A stretch of 64,000 nucleotides of DNA from Naasia lichenicola (GCF_004801885.1 NZ_SSSM01000001.1:124001-188000); one strand, 5' to 3'. Positions 43,249-52,604 are shown, counted from the stretch's first letter. The notes: a model not told the origin generated them from the sequence alone. A program made the numbers and translations.

Positions 43249-43692
43249 GTGGCCACAGGCAGAGCATCGGCGAAGGACGGGGCGTCCAGTCGACCGGCCG
43301 CGCCCATCGACCAGGCGTTTCCCGGCGAGCGTCTCGGTCGGCCCCGCCTCGGCCCGCAGTCCGTGGCTCGCCCCGGGCGTCGGATCGCCGGCATCCTCAT
43401 CGACTTCGGCGTGAGCTTCGCGGTCTACGCCCTGTTCTTCTTCGGGGACCAGTGGGCGAGCCTCATCATCTTCGCGGTGCTGCAGTACGTCTTCATCACG
43501 CTGTTCAGCGGAAGCATCGGCCACCTCGCGGCCGGACTGCGCGTCACCCCGCTGCGCGGCGGCTGGTGCGGACTCTGGCGTCCGGCGCTGCGCACGATCC
43601 TGCTCTGCCTCTTCGTGCCCGCCGTCATCTGGGACCGCGATCAGCGCGGCCTGCACGACGTGCTCTCGGGCCTGGTCATCGTCCGCGCCTGA
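43249..43692 (+). CDS. RDD-family membrane protein
   Basis: A 147-residue integral membrane protein with two or three hydrophobic helices. The RDD signature is [17 protein letters not shown] (R and D in the first helix), with [18 protein letters not shown] at the C-terminus. The GTG at 43249 is chosen because TACCGT lies 6 nt upstream and a longer start would run into the glnA operator region. It occupies the conserved actinobacterial position beside glnA. Function unknown; some RDD proteins are ion antiporters. Confidence 0.85.
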   Translation: MATGRASAKDGASSRPAAPIDQAFPGERLGRPRLGPQSVARPGRRIAGILIDFGVSFAVYALFFFGDQWASLIIFAVLQYVFITLFSGSIGHLAAGLRVTPLRGGWCGLWRPALRTILLCLFVPAVIWDRDQRGLHDVLSGLVIVRA

Positions 43693-43698
43693 AGCGAT

Positions 43699-43755
43699 CG
43701 AGATGCCACTTTCCGTCCCTAAAACGGTCGGATAGGGACGAAAACTGGCATCTCG
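43699..43755. repeat. Palindrome, GAGATGCCACTTTCCGTCCC family
   Basis: 22-nt arms with two mismatches around a loop containing AAAACGGTCGGAT. Nearly identical arms occur at 60337. It lies between the convergent RDD and J-domain genes; likely bidirectional terminator. Confidence 0.75.
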
Positions 43756-43760
43756 AGCGG

Positions 43761-44189
43761 TCAGGGGGTCGGGGTGGTCAGGGGGACGATCGTCGAGGTG
43801 CGGAAGGCGTCCTGAGCGCTGACGGTGGCGACGAGCAGGACGGCGAGCAGGATCAAAGCGATGATCGAGCCGGCCATGCCGCGGGAGCGGACCCGCCGGA
43901 AGGTCGGCTGACCCGGGACAGCGCCACTCGGCCGGGTGTCGCTGCGCAGATCGTCGCCGATCTCGGATGGCCCCATGGACTCGGATGCGGGACGCATGGC
44001 GATCAGCACGTCGCGTGCGTCCTTGAGGTCGGCGAACTGCAGCCCCGCCCGACGTCGATCGGCGTCGGATGCGTCGGCGAGCACGTCGGGGTGGGTCACG
44101 CGTGCGCGACGGAGGAAGGCGTGCTGGATCTCGGGCGATGTCGCGTCGAGCGGAACTCCGAGAGCTGCGGCGGCCTCGGCGGGCGTCAT
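43761..44189 (-). CDS. J-domain membrane protein
   Basis: A 142-residue protein. Residues 1 to about 65 form a short J domain with the HPD motif in RVTHPDVLADA, which would stimulate a DnaK ATPase. A variable charged linker follows, then one transmembrane helix (SIIALILLAVLLVATVSA, about 108-125) and a short outside tail. The ATG at 44189 begins MTPAEAAAALGV, the first J-domain helix. It is 8 nt downstream of the DUF4191 gene and probably co-transcribed with it. Confidence 0.82.
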   Translation of the reverse strand: MTPAEAAAALGVPLDATSPEIQHAFLRRARVTHPDVLADASDADRRRAGLQFADLKDARDVLIAMRPASESMGPSEIGDDLRSDTRPSGAVPGQPTFRRVRSRGMAGSIIALILLAVLLVATVSAQDAFRTSTIVPLTTPTP

Positions 44190-44197
44190 GGCGCCGC

Positions 44198-44911
44198 TCA
44201 GCGCATGCGCTGCGAGCGCACCTTGAGCGGGTCGATCCCCTTCGGGATCGGGAGCTGGCTGCTCGTCAGCGAGCTGAGCCGGTTGCTCACCGCGACGACC
44301 TCCGCGCGGGTCAGCTTGGGCTTGAACTTGCCGAGGCGCCGGTTGATCTGATGCAGCTGCACCGACTCCGCGTCGGGACCGACCTGGAGGGTGGAGACCG
44401 GAACGTTCGGCAGGATCCGGCCGATCGTGCTGCGCTCCTTGTCGAGCATGCGCGCGGTGCGGGTCTTGGGGCCCTCCGCGATCAGGACCACTCCCGGGCG
44501 CCCGACGGCGCGGTAGATGGCGTCCTGCGTCTTCGGGTTGACGGCGACCGGCATCTCGCTGCCGCGCCATCCGCGGCGCAGCGAGCTGCGCAGCACGGCT
44601 CCGACGGCACCGGGCTGCCCGGCGATCTGGGAGTAGGCGGCCTTCTCGGCCCGTCGGCCGAGCACCACGAGGCCGAGCAGGACGCCGAGGAGCACACCGA
44701 CGACGATCCAGAGCGCGAGCACGAAGCCGTTGCCCTGATTGGTCGTGAGGCCGATGATGAGGCCGGCGATGATCGGCAGCAGCAGCGATCCGAGGAGCCA
44801 CCAGGTGGACGGCGGATCGAGCCGTCGGGTCATCTTGAGGACGTCCCAGATCTGACGGAGCCGTCCCGGCTCTTTCGCCTTGGGCTTCTCTGCAGTCGTG
44901 GGTCGAGCCAT
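44198..44911 (-). CDS. DUF4191 membrane protein
   Basis: A 237-residue protein. A basic cytoplasmic N-terminus is followed by two transmembrane helices (about 40-58 and 66-86), then a soluble C-terminal domain containing GWRGSEMPVAVNPKTQDAIYR and GPKTRTARMLDKE. It is the homologue of the conserved protein beside RDD and glnA in other actinobacteria. Function unknown. TATCCT-TGGTGCC precedes the ATG, a leaderless arrangement. Confidence 0.88.
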   Translation of the reverse strand: MARPTTAEKPKAKEPGRLRQIWDVLKMTRRLDPPSTWWLLGSLLLPIIAGLIIGLTTNQGNGFVLALWIVVGVLLGVLLGLVVLGRRAEKAAYSQIAGQPGAVGAVLRSSLRRGWRGSEMPVAVNPKTQDAIYRAVGRPGVVLIAEGPKTRTARMLDKERSTIGRILPNVPVSTLQVGPDAESVQLHQINRRLGKFKPKLTRAEVVAVSNRLSSLTSSQLPIPKGIDPLKVRSQRMR

Positions 44912-45034
44912 GGCACCAAGGATACCGCCGCGCGGGAGGTCGCATCGATCGTCCACAGGCCGTGAATCGGGCAGGTTCTGCACAGATCCGCCGATCGGCG
45001 TCCGCAGGGTCGAGTCGGCGGTCACACTGCCGGG

Positions 45035-46525
45035 ATGACGGAGACGATCGGCGGGTACGAGCTGGTCCGGAAGCTGGCGAGCAGCGCGCGCAGCGACGTG
45101 CACCTCGCTCGGCTGCCGGAGCGGCTGCGGACCGGTTCCGCGTCGGCGTCGCCCGATGCGCGGGATCAGGACACGTCGGCTGGCGGATCGACGGCACAAG
45201 ACGGTAGGGGAGCGGTCCCGGGGGCGGTCGACGCCGAGGTCGTGCTCAAGCTGCTGCGCTCCACCGCCGACGGGGCAGGGGGTTCCGACGAACTGCTCGC
45301 CCTGAGCGCGACCGCCTCGGAGCATGTGGTGAGACTGCTCGACGTCGTCACGACCGATGACGGACGAAGCTGCCTGATCCTCGAGGCGCTGCAACCCGAC
45401 GGCGTCGGCGAGCTGCTGCGTCGGCGGGAGCGGCTGGATCCCGGTGAGGCGGTCACCCTCCTCATCTCGGCCGCGCGCGGTCTCGCCGATCTGCACGCTG
45501 CGGGATGGGTCCACGGTCGGGTGGGCGCCGGCAATCTGCTGCTTCGATCGGATGGCACGCCGGTGCTGGTGGGCTTCGGAGCCGCCCGTCATCGTGACGC
45601 GGACGGCGTCGCCGCAGACCGCGCGGCGTGGGCCCGGATGGTCGGTGCCCTGCTGCCGACTCTTCCCGTTGCCGTGGTGGACGACCTCGCGGCGGGCGAG
45701 GGAGGCATCGAGGATGCGGCGGAGCGTCTGTTCGCCGTCGCCGAGCCGATCCCGGTCCGGGTGCTCGGCGATCGAATGGCTTCGCCGCGGCATCGTCTCG
45801 AGGTCGGAGAGGTATGGAGCCGGATCCCGGGACGCGGCATTCCCGTGCAGGAGCCGGCCATACAGCAGGACGACGGACCTGTTGCCTCGGGCGGGGGATG
45901 GTTCGGGCGAGGGCCGAAGGTCCGAACCGCATCGGCCGCGCCCTCGACGACCGCGAGCCGGCGGAGGTCGTCGGCGCGCGTGCGGGCCCGAACAGAAGCC
46001 TCGAAGCAGCCCGCCGCCCAGGTGCTCCTTCCGAGGGCCGCTTCCGCGCTGCGCTCGATACGGCCGAGGTTCTGGCTGCTCGGCGCGGGAGGTGCAGCCG
46101 CGTTGCTGGTGGCGGTGCTCGCCGTCCCCGTCGAGTCCCCGGCTTCCGGCGCCGTGGTTCCTCCGACGCCAGCCGCGTCGGACGGAGTCCTGCTGCCCCC
46201 AGCGGAGGCGGCGATCGTCGCGGCCATCGTCGGCGACGATCCGGCCGCCGCGGCGTCAGCGCTGGACGCACGCCGTTCCCAGTGCACGGCGGACACTGCG
46301 ACGGCCTGCATCGCCGAAGTGGATCAAACCGGTTCGGCTCAGGAGGCGGCCGACCGCTCGGCTCTCGACTCCGGCACCAGCCTCGCGGGCTTGGGTCTCG
46401 AGGGCGAGGCGCAGGTCCAGCGGCTGGGCGATGCAGCGCTCGTCACCTTCGGCGCTTCGTCGGTCCTTCTCGTGCGCACCGACCTCGGGTGGCGGATACG
46501 TGATGCGTTCGCCTCAGCCGAGTGA
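45035..46525 (+). CDS. Transmembrane serine/threonine pseudokinase
   Basis: A 496-residue protein. Residues 1 to about 260 resemble a Hanks-type kinase fold, but key residues are lost. The glycine loop is GYELVRKLASSARSDVHLA with only one glycine. The VAIK lysine survives (EVVLKLL). HRD is replaced by HGR (160-162) in VHGRVGAGNLLL. DFG is GFG (180-182). A disordered linker, one membrane helix (about 346-365) and an outer domain of ~130 residues with two cysteines follow. It likely binds partners rather than phosphorylates. CACACT-GCCGGG precedes the ATG. It occupies the position where lipB-lipA lie in mycobacteria. Confidence 0.85.
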   Translation: MTETIGGYELVRKLASSARSDVHLARLPERLRTGSASASPDARDQDTSAGGSTAQDGRGAVPGAVDAEVVLKLLRSTADGAGGSDELLALSATASEHVVRLLDVVTTDDGRSCLILEALQPDGVGELLRRRERLDPGEAVTLLISAARGLADLHAAGWVHGRVGAGNLLLRSDGTPVLVGFGAARHRDADGVAADRAAWARMVGALLPTLPVAVVDDLAAGEGGIEDAAERLFAVAEPIPVRVLGDRMASPRHRLEVGEVWSRIPGRGIPVQEPAIQQDDGPVASGGGWFGRGPKVRTASAAPSTTASRRRSSARVRARTEASKQPAAQVLLPRAASALRSIRPRFWLLGAGGAAALLVAVLAVPVESPASGAVVPPTPAASDGVLLPPAEAAIVAAIVGDDPAAAASALDARRSQCTADTATACIAEVDQTGSAQEAADRSALDSGTSLAGLGLEGEAQVQRLGDAALVTFGASSVLLVRTDLGWRIRDAFASAE

Positions 46526-46553
46526 CGGGCGCCCGCCGGGGCAGACGCAGAAA

Positions 46554-46588
46554 CGGCCCCTCACCGGATGATCCGAGGTGAGGGGCCG
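46554..46588. terminator. Bidirectional terminator hairpin
   Basis: CGGCCCCTCACC and GGTGAGGGGCCG form a perfect 12-bp stem with an 11-nt loop between the convergent pseudokinase and sucB genes. AAA precedes and CTT follows. Confidence 0.8.
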
Positions 46589-46646
46589 CTTCCGGCGTCA
46601 GTCGTCGATGTCGAGTCGACGTTTCGCAGAGGCTCGATCGGAGGAG

Positions 46647-48215
46647 TCAGATCCCGAGGTTCGCCGCGAAGTCGCCCGCCTCGAGACGGTTCTTGACCTG
46701 CACGAGGAACCGCGCCGCGTCGGCGCCATCCACGATCCGGTGGTCGTAGCTGAGGGCCAGGTAGACCATCGAGCGGACGGCGATCGCGTCGGCGCCGTCG
46801 ACCTTCACCACGACCGGCTTCTTCACGACGATGCCGGTGCCGAGGATCGCGACCTGCGGCAGGAACACCAGCGGGGTGTCGAACAGTGCGCCGCGCGAAC
46901 CGGTGTTGGTCAGCGTGAACGTGCCGCCGGCGAGCTCGTCGGGCTTCAGCTTGTTGTCGCGGGTGCGTGCGGCCAGGTCGGCGATCTGTCCGGCGAGACC
47001 GGCCAGATCGAGCGAGCCCGCGTCACGCACGACCGGGGTGAGCAGACCGCGCTCGGTGTCGACGGCGATGCTGATGTTCTCGGTGTCGGGGTAGACGATG
47101 GTGTCGCCGTCGACGGTCGCGTTGATGATCGGGTACGTCTTGAGCGCCTCTGCGGCGGCCAGGGCGAAGAACGGCAGGAACGACAGCTTCTGGCCGGTCT
47201 TCTGCTGGAACTCGCTCTTCTTGGCGTCGCGGAACTGGGCGACCTTGGTGACGTCCACCTCGACCACGCTGGTGAGCTGTGCGCTGCTCTGCATCGAGAT
47301 GACCGCGCGCTCGGCGATGACCTTGCGCAGGCGCGACATCTTGACCGTGGTGCCGCGGAGCTCGGAGATCTCGACCGCGGCGGCGGTCGACGGCGCCTCG
47401 GGCGTGGCCGCTGCGGGGGCCTTCTCGGCGGCGGCGAGGACGTCCTCCTTGCGGACGCGTCCGCCGACACCGGTGCCGGTCAGCGAGTTGAGATCGACGC
47501 CCTTGTCGTTCGCCAGCTTGCGGACGATCGGCGTGACGTAGCCCGACGCCGCAGCGTGCGATCCGCCGGAGGGCGCAGCAGCAGGTGCGGGAGCCGCGGC
47601 CGGCGCGGGAGCTGCAGGAGCAGGAGCAGGAGCAGGTGCTGGAGTCGAGGGGGCGGCGGCCGGAGGAGCAGGGGCCGGAGCGGGTGCGGGGGCTGCCGGA
47701 GCGGCGGCAGGTGCAGGCGGCGCGGTGGGGGCCGCGGCGGGCGCAGCCTCCGACTCGATCGGGGCGTCGACGGAGGGGACCTCGGTCGGCGCGCCCTGGG
47801 CAGCGGTCTCCTGCAGATCGCCGTAGCCGGTCTCGGTCGGGGCGCTCGGGGCGGGTGCCGGGGGAGCGGGCTGCTCGGACACGGGCTCGGGAGCAGTCGC
47901 GGCCGACTCCGCCTCCTCCGGGGGAGCGGGAGTTGCCGACGCCTCAGGAGCGTCGGACGACGATCCGCCGGACGACGAGCCGTCGCCGATCCGCACCAGC
48001 GCGGTGCCGACGTCGACCGTCTCGTCCTCGGCGACGAGGATCTCCTCGATGACGCCGGAGATCGGCGAGGGGATCTCGGTGTCGACCTTGTCGGTGGAGA
48101 CTTCGAGCAGGGGCTCGTCGACCTCCACACGGTCGCCGACGTTCTTGAGCCACCGTGTGACCGTTCCCTCGGTGACACTCTCTCCGAGTGCGGGGAGGTT
48201 GACGGACTCGCTCAT
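46647..48215 (-). CDS. sucB: 2-oxo acid dehydrogenase E2, dihydrolipoamide succinyltransferase
   Basis: A 522-residue acyltransferase core of a 2-oxo acid dehydrogenase complex. One N-terminal lipoyl domain (lipoylated Lys43 in VSTDKVDTE) is followed by a very long Ala/Pro-rich linker (about 80-215), a peripheral-subunit-binding domain ([17 protein letters not shown]) and the catalytic domain ending in [17 protein letters not shown] (catalytic His/Asp). A strong ribosome-binding site (AAGGAGA) precedes the ATG. It is 88 nt downstream of lpdA and in the same direction. Whether it serves 2-oxoglutarate or pyruvate dehydrogenase cannot be read directly. Confidence 0.93.
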   Translation of the reverse strand: MSESVNLPALGESVTEGTVTRWLKNVGDRVEVDEPLLEVSTDKVDTEIPSPISGVIEEILVAEDETVDVGTALVRIGDGSSSGGSSSDAPEASATPAPPEEAESAATAPEPVSEQPAPPAPAPSAPTETGYGDLQETAAQGAPTEVPSVDAPIESEAAPAAAPTAPPAPAAAPAAPAPAPAPAPPAAAPSTPAPAPAPAPAAPAPAAAPAPAAAPSGGSHAAASGYVTPIVRKLANDKGVDLNSLTGTGVGGRVRKEDVLAAAEKAPAAATPEAPSTAAAVEISELRGTTVKMSRLRKVIAERAVISMQSSAQLTSVVEVDVTKVAQFRDAKKSEFQQKTGQKLSFLPFFALAAAEALKTYPIINATVDGDTIVYPDTENISIAVDTERGLLTPVVRDAGSLDLAGLAGQIADLAARTRDNKLKPDELAGGTFTLTNTGSRGALFDTPLVFLPQVAILGTGIVVKKPVVVKVDGADAIAVRSMVYLALSYDHRIVDGADAARFLVQVKNRLEAGDFAANLGI

Positions 48216-48302
48216 TCGGTTGTCTCCTTCGTGCAGGATGCTGTGATCAGTCTAGGCCGCGAGGGCGTCGTCGCCCGGGCTCGGCTCGGGTCGACGGGTG
48301 GT

Positions 48303-49676
48303 TCAGAGGGCGTGCAGGGGCTTGCCGGCGAGCGCGAGGAACGCCTCGCCGAGGGCTTCGTTCTGCGTGGGGTGCGCGTGGATGAGAGGAGCGATGTCCT
48401 CGGGGTACGCCTCCCAGTTCACGACGAGCTGCGCTTCGCCGATGAGCTCGCCGACGCGCGATCCGATGCCGTGGACGCCGACGATGGGGCCGTCCTTGAC
48501 CCGCACGACCTTGATCGAGCCGCTCGTGTTGATGATCTCGCTCTTCGCGTTGCCGGCGAGGCTGTAGTCGTAGGAGCTCACCTTGTCTGCCCCGAACTTC
48601 TCCACGGCCTTCGCCTCGGTCAGGCCGACGGAGGCGATCTCGGGCTCGCAGTAGGTGATCTTCGGGATGTTCACGTCGTCGATCACGACGGGGTTGAGGC
48701 CCGCGATCTCCTCGGCGACGAAGATGCCCTGCTGGAAGCTGCGGTGCGCGAGCTGCAGGCCGAAGACGATGTCGCCGATGGCGTACGTGTTCGGCGCGGA
48801 GGTGGCGAGGCGCTCGTTGGTCACCACGAACCCGCGGTCGACCGAGATACCGTTCTCCTCGAAGCCGAGGTTGGCGGTTGCCGGGCCGCGACCGACGGCC
48901 ACGAGCAGAAGCTCCGCCTCGACGGTCTCGCCGTTCTCGAGGGTCACGACGACGCCATGGTCGTCCTGGGTCACGCTCTGGAAGCGGATGCCGAGCTTGT
49001 ACCCGATGCCGCGCTTGCGGAAGGCGCGCTCGAGGGCCTTGCTGATGACCTCCTCCTCGTTCGGGACGAGGTGGGCCAGGCCTTCGATGATGGTGACGTC
49101 TGCGCCGAAGGACTTCCAGACGCTGGCGAACTCCACGCCGATCACGCCGCCGCCGAGCACGGCGACCTTCTTGGGGATGAAGTCGAGCGTGAGCGCCTGC
49201 TCCGACGTGATGACCCGTCCGCCGAGCTCGAGGCCCGGGAGGCTGCGGGAGTAGGAGCCGGTGGCGAGCACCAGGTGCTTGCCGGTGATGGTGTCCTCGC
49301 CGACCTTCACCGAGGTGGGGCCGGTGACCTTGCCGTCGCCGATGATCGTGGTGACGCCGCGCGCCTTCACGAGCGACTGGAGGCCCTTGTACTTCTTGGC
49401 GACGATGCCCTCGCGGTAGGCCGTGACGGCGGTGATGTCCACGCCGTTGAAGGTGGTGTTCACCCCGAAGTGGCTCGACTCGCGGGAGTAGTCCGCGACC
49501 TCGGCGGCGTGCAGCAGCGCCTTGGTCGGGATGCAGCCGCGGTGGAGGCAGGTGCCGCCGACCTTGTCCTTCTCGATCATCCCGACGGTGAAGCCGAGCT
49601 CGCTGGCTCGGAGTGCGGTGGCGTAGCCTCCGCTTCCGCCGCCCAGGATGACGATGTCGAAAGTCTGCTCGGCCAC
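48303..49676 (-). CDS. lpdA: Dihydrolipoyl dehydrogenase (E3)
   Basis: A 457-residue FAD-dependent disulfide oxidoreductase that reoxidises lipoyl groups. FAD motif ILGGGSGGYATA, redox disulfide GGTCLHRGC (Cys43-Cys48), NAD motif VAVLGGGVIGVEFA, and the C-terminal His-Glu pair in HAHPTQNEAL. Length normal. GTG start with AGGAG 8 nt upstream. It precedes sucB in the same direction, a standard E3-E2 pairing. Confidence 0.95.
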   Translation of the reverse strand: MAEQTFDIVILGGGSGGYATALRASELGFTVGMIEKDKVGGTCLHRGCIPTKALLHAAEVADYSRESSHFGVNTTFNGVDITAVTAYREGIVAKKYKGLQSLVKARGVTTIIGDGKVTGPTSVKVGEDTITGKHLVLATGSYSRSLPGLELGGRVITSEQALTLDFIPKKVAVLGGGVIGVEFASVWKSFGADVTIIEGLAHLVPNEEEVISKALERAFRKRGIGYKLGIRFQSVTQDDHGVVVTLENGETVEAELLLVAVGRGPATANLGFEENGISVDRGFVVTNERLATSAPNTYAIGDIVFGLQLAHRSFQQGIFVAEEIAGLNPVVIDDVNIPKITYCEPEIASVGLTEAKAVEKFGADKVSSYDYSLAGNAKSEIINTSGSIKVVRVKDGPIVGVHGIGSRVGELIGEAQLVVNWEAYPEDIAPLIHAHPTQNEALGEAFLALAGKPLHAL

Positions 49677-49853
49677 TCAGATGCTCCTCGCGTTACAGGT
49701 TTCGCAGCGTTGCTGCCCGGCGATCAGTCCCCCCGATCGCCCCCAAAACCCTACTACCTGAGCGCCGTGCTCCCGCCCCCGCGGCGCGGGTGGGTGGCGT
49801 CGCCCATGATGCCGTCGGCGAACCCTCTGCACCCGCGACGGCCCCCTTTTCTC

Positions 49854-49885
49854 CCGTCGGCCAGGTTGACAAGGGTGGCCGACGG
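49854..49885. terminator. Hairpin downstream of pepA
   Basis: CCGTCGGCCA and TGGCCGACGG form a 10-bp stem with a 12-nt loop, about 40 nt beyond the pepA stop and about 180 nt before lpdA. No U-tract in the minus direction, so its terminator role is tentative. Confidence 0.5.
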
Positions 49886-49921
49886 TAGGAAGGGCGGCCG
49901 AGCAGGCGAGCGGGTCGTCGA

Positions 49922-51454
49922 TCAGGAGGCGTACGACTCGGCGAGGGCGATGAGGGTGCGCACCATGACGGCCGTCGGACCCTTGCCGGTGAAGCCGTGG
50001 AAGGCTCCCGCGTTGTTGGCCGCCCCCGCGATGTCGAGATGCGCCCACGGGATCTTCTCCCCGGTGGCGTCCTTCGTGGCGTTCGTCGTGGCGTTCGTCG
50101 AGTCGGACGGCTCCGAGGCCTCGCGCTTGGCGATGAAGTCGGCGAGGAACACGGCGGCGATCAGCATTCCTCCGGCCGTGTTGCCCGGCTTGATGTTGGC
50201 GATGTCCGCGACGTCGGAGGCGAGCAGCGGGCGCAGCTCGGCGGGCAGCGGCATATGCCAGAGCAGCTCGCCGGCGCTCCGTCCGGCGGCCAGCAGCTCA
50301 GCGATGAGCCCTTCGTCCCCCATGGCGCCGACATAGCGGGTGCCGAGCGCAACGGACGCCGCGCCCGTGAGCGTCGCGACATCGATGATGGCGTCCGGCT
50401 GCTCCTCGCCCGCGGCGACCAGGCCGTCGGCGAGCACGAGGCGACCCTCCGCATCGGTGTTGAGCACCTCGACCGTCTTGCCGCCGCGGATCCGGATCAC
50501 GTCGTTGGGTCGGGCGGCCGAACCGCTGGGCATGTTCTCGGCGAGGCAGAGCCACGCGGTGACCTTGACCGGGAGATCGAGCGCGGCGGCCGCGAGCGCG
50601 GCGCTCAGCACCGTGGCGGCGCCGGTCATGTCGTACTTCATGCCGATCATCGAGGCGGCCGGCTTGAGCGAGAGTCCGCCGCTGTCGAAGGTGATCCCCT
50701 TGCCGACGAGAGCGAGGTGCTTCGTCGCACCCTCGGGACTCCAGACCACCTTGACCAGGCGGGGGCCGCGGATCGAGCCCTTGCCGACGCCGAGGATGCC
50801 GCCGAAGCCGTCCCGCTCGAGCGCCTCCTCGTCCCAGACGGTCAGCTCGACGTCAAGGCCGTCGGCGAGCTCGGCGGCACGGGAGGCGAAGGTCTCGGGA
50901 TAGAGGTCGGACGGGGGAGCGTTGACCAGGTCGCGGACCGTGGCCATGGCGGTGGCGGTGACGGCGGCTCGCACGGGCGCCGCGTCCGCGCCGTCGAGCG
51001 CGCTGACGGCGGTGATCGAGCTGACGGGCGGCTTCGCTCCGGCGAGGGAGTCGACCCGATACTCGGTATAGGAGTAGGCGCCGATCGCCGCTCCCTCGAG
51101 CACTGCGGTGACCTGATCCACGCTGGAGGTCGGAAGGGCGAAGGCGATCGTCGTCGCTCCGCGCAGCTGCCGGGTGACCGATCCGGCGGCGTAGCGCAGG
51201 CTGTCGGCGGTCAGCTCGCCGGTGCCGAGCCCGATCAGGGCGACGCTCTTCGCGGCGATGCCCACCGAGGGGATGCGGACGAGGTGGTCGCGACGTCCGC
51301 TCGCGCCGAAGAGCTCGATCTCGCCGAGCTCCGGCAGTCCGGGAACGGATTGCACCACGGCGGAATCGCCCTCGGTGCTCACTCCGATGACGAGCACGTC
51401 CGTCTCGATCTCGGCGGGGGACAGGGAGGAGACGGAGAGCTCGGGGATGGGCAT
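49922..51454 (-). CDS. pepA: Leucyl aminopeptidase (M17)
   Basis: A 510-residue cytoplasmic peptidase removing N-terminal residues from peptides, with two catalytic metals. Metal and catalytic motifs: LVGKGITFDSGGLSLKP and VLNTDAEGRLVLADGL. The ATG at 51454 is chosen because TACGCT lies 6 nt upstream and an N-terminal MPIPELSVS fits the family. Near its C-terminus is a short insertion of Ser/Thr/Asn residues (SEPSDSTNATTNATKD) not usual in the family. Divergent from the PAC2 gene. Confidence 0.94.
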   Translation of the reverse strand: MPIPELSVSSLSPAEIETDVLVIGVSTEGDSAVVQSVPGLPELGEIELFGASGRRDHLVRIPSVGIAAKSVALIGLGTGELTADSLRYAAGSVTRQLRGATTIAFALPTSSVDQVTAVLEGAAIGAYSYTEYRVDSLAGAKPPVSSITAVSALDGADAAPVRAAVTATAMATVRDLVNAPPSDLYPETFASRAAELADGLDVELTVWDEEALERDGFGGILGVGKGSIRGPRLVKVVWSPEGATKHLALVGKGITFDSGGLSLKPAASMIGMKYDMTGAATVLSAALAAAALDLPVKVTAWLCLAENMPSGSAARPNDVIRIRGGKTVEVLNTDAEGRLVLADGLVAAGEEQPDAIIDVATLTGAASVALGTRYVGAMGDEGLIAELLAAGRSAGELLWHMPLPAELRPLLASDVADIANIKPGNTAGGMLIAAVFLADFIAKREASEPSDSTNATTNATKDATGEKIPWAHLDIAGAANNAGAFHGFTGKGPTAVMVRTLIALAESYAS

Positions 51455-51543
51455 CGGGCCAGCGTATCCACCGCTCGCTGTCAGCGTATTCAGGACCGCT
51501 CGCACGCGGCCCCGCGCTCAGGAGGCGCCACTACTGTGAAGGA

Positions 51544-52464
51544 ATGCGGGATCCTGAGCTGCTCTTCGAACTCACGGCAGCCGCCGATGAGGTTCCGCCC
51601 GGTCTTCCGCTGGTCGCGGGTCTGACCGGCTTCGCCGATGCGGGGTCAGCGGTCACCCAGCTCAACTCCTATCTGCTCGAGGCGCTCGAAGTCGTGCCGC
51701 TGGCGGAGTTCGACAACGACGCGCTGCTCGACTACCGGGCACGGCGACCCACGATCGTCTTCGATCAGGACCATCTCGCCGAGTACACGCCGCCCAAGCT
51801 GACGCTCTCGATCGCGCACGACGACGTCGGCCAGTCGTTCCTGCTGCTGACCGGCTACGAGCCCGACTTCCAGTGGGAGCGCTTCGCCGACGCCCTCTTC
51901 CTGCTGATGGAGCGCTTCGCCGTCTCGTCGATGACCTGGGTGCACGCGATCCCGATGCCCGTGCCACACACCCGGCCGATCCAGGTGACGGTGAGCGGGA
52001 CGCGCACCGACCTCATCGAGTCGATGTCGGTGTGGAAGCCCCGGACCCAGGCGCCGGCCAACCTGCTGCACCTGGTGGAGTACCGGATGCAGGAGCGCGG
52101 CGACGAGGTCGTCGGATTCGTGCTGCTCGTGCCGCACTACCTCGCCGACACCGAGCTGCCGAATGCGGCCGTGACCGCGCTCGAGAGCATCAGCGCCTCG
52201 ACCGGCCTCATCTTCCCGACGGATCGGCTGCGCACCGAGGGGCGCGAGTTCCTGACCAAGGTGGACGAGCAGGTCACCGGCAACGACGAACTCCGTCGAC
52301 TCGTCGGCACCCTCGAGCAGCGACACGACACGTACATGGAAGGCATGACGCTGCAGTCGCCGCTGACCGACGAGGACGGGGTCATCCCGTCCGCCGACGA
52401 GATCGCCGCCGAGCTCGAGAAGTTCCTCGCCACCCGCCGTCGCCGCGACGACGAGCAGGCCTAG
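51544..52464 (+). CDS. PAC2-family protein
   Basis: A 306-residue soluble protein of the proteasome-assembly-chaperone-2 fold found across actinobacteria: GLTGFADAGSAVTQLNSYLLEAL at the start, FLLLTGYEPDFQWERFADAL, HAIPMPVPHTRP and GFVLLVPHYLADTELPNAA. Exact role unknown. TACTGT-GAAGGA precedes the ATG at leaderless spacing. Divergent from pepA. Confidence 0.88.
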   Translation: MRDPELLFELTAAADEVPPGLPLVAGLTGFADAGSAVTQLNSYLLEALEVVPLAEFDNDALLDYRARRPTIVFDQDHLAEYTPPKLTLSIAHDDVGQSFLLLTGYEPDFQWERFADALFLLMERFAVSSMTWVHAIPMPVPHTRPIQVTVSGTRTDLIESMSVWKPRTQAPANLLHLVEYRMQERGDEVVGFVLLVPHYLADTELPNAAVTALESISASTGLIFPTDRLRTEGREFLTKVDEQVTGNDELRRLVGTLEQRHDTYMEGMTLQSPLTDEDGVIPSADEIAAELEKFLATRRRRDDEQA

Positions 52465-52474
52465 TTCGCACCGA

Positions 52475-52595
52475 GGGCCTCGATACGGCGCTGGCGCGCC
52501 TACTCGACCACCGGGATCGCCGCGACGCGACACCGGTGGCTGAGCCGGGCGCGCAGCGCCCGTGTCGAAGCCCGCCATGACTCGACCACCGGCGG
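52475..52595. repeat. Long palindrome, second copy of the GGTCGAG...TCGAGACC family
   Basis: GGGCCTCGATACGGCGCTG plus GCGCGCCTACTCGACCACC is the left arm; the right arm (GGTGGCTGAG, GCGCGCAGCGCC, GTGTCGAAGCCC) pairs with several mismatches. A related copy lies at 34020. It fills the gap between the convergent PAC2 and SDR genes. Confidence 0.7.
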
Positions 52596-52604
52596 AGTCG
52601 ATCG

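Noticed and set aside
43105-43267. A longer N-terminus for GlnA
   Set aside because: It would translate through the GlnR operator; the family starts at [10 protein letters not shown], and GAGGAG precedes that ATG.
46578-50336. A 1252-codon open frame on the plus strand opposite sucB and lpdA
   Set aside because: Mirror of two well-defined dehydrogenase genes; composition is repetitive Arg/Asp/Gly with no domain.
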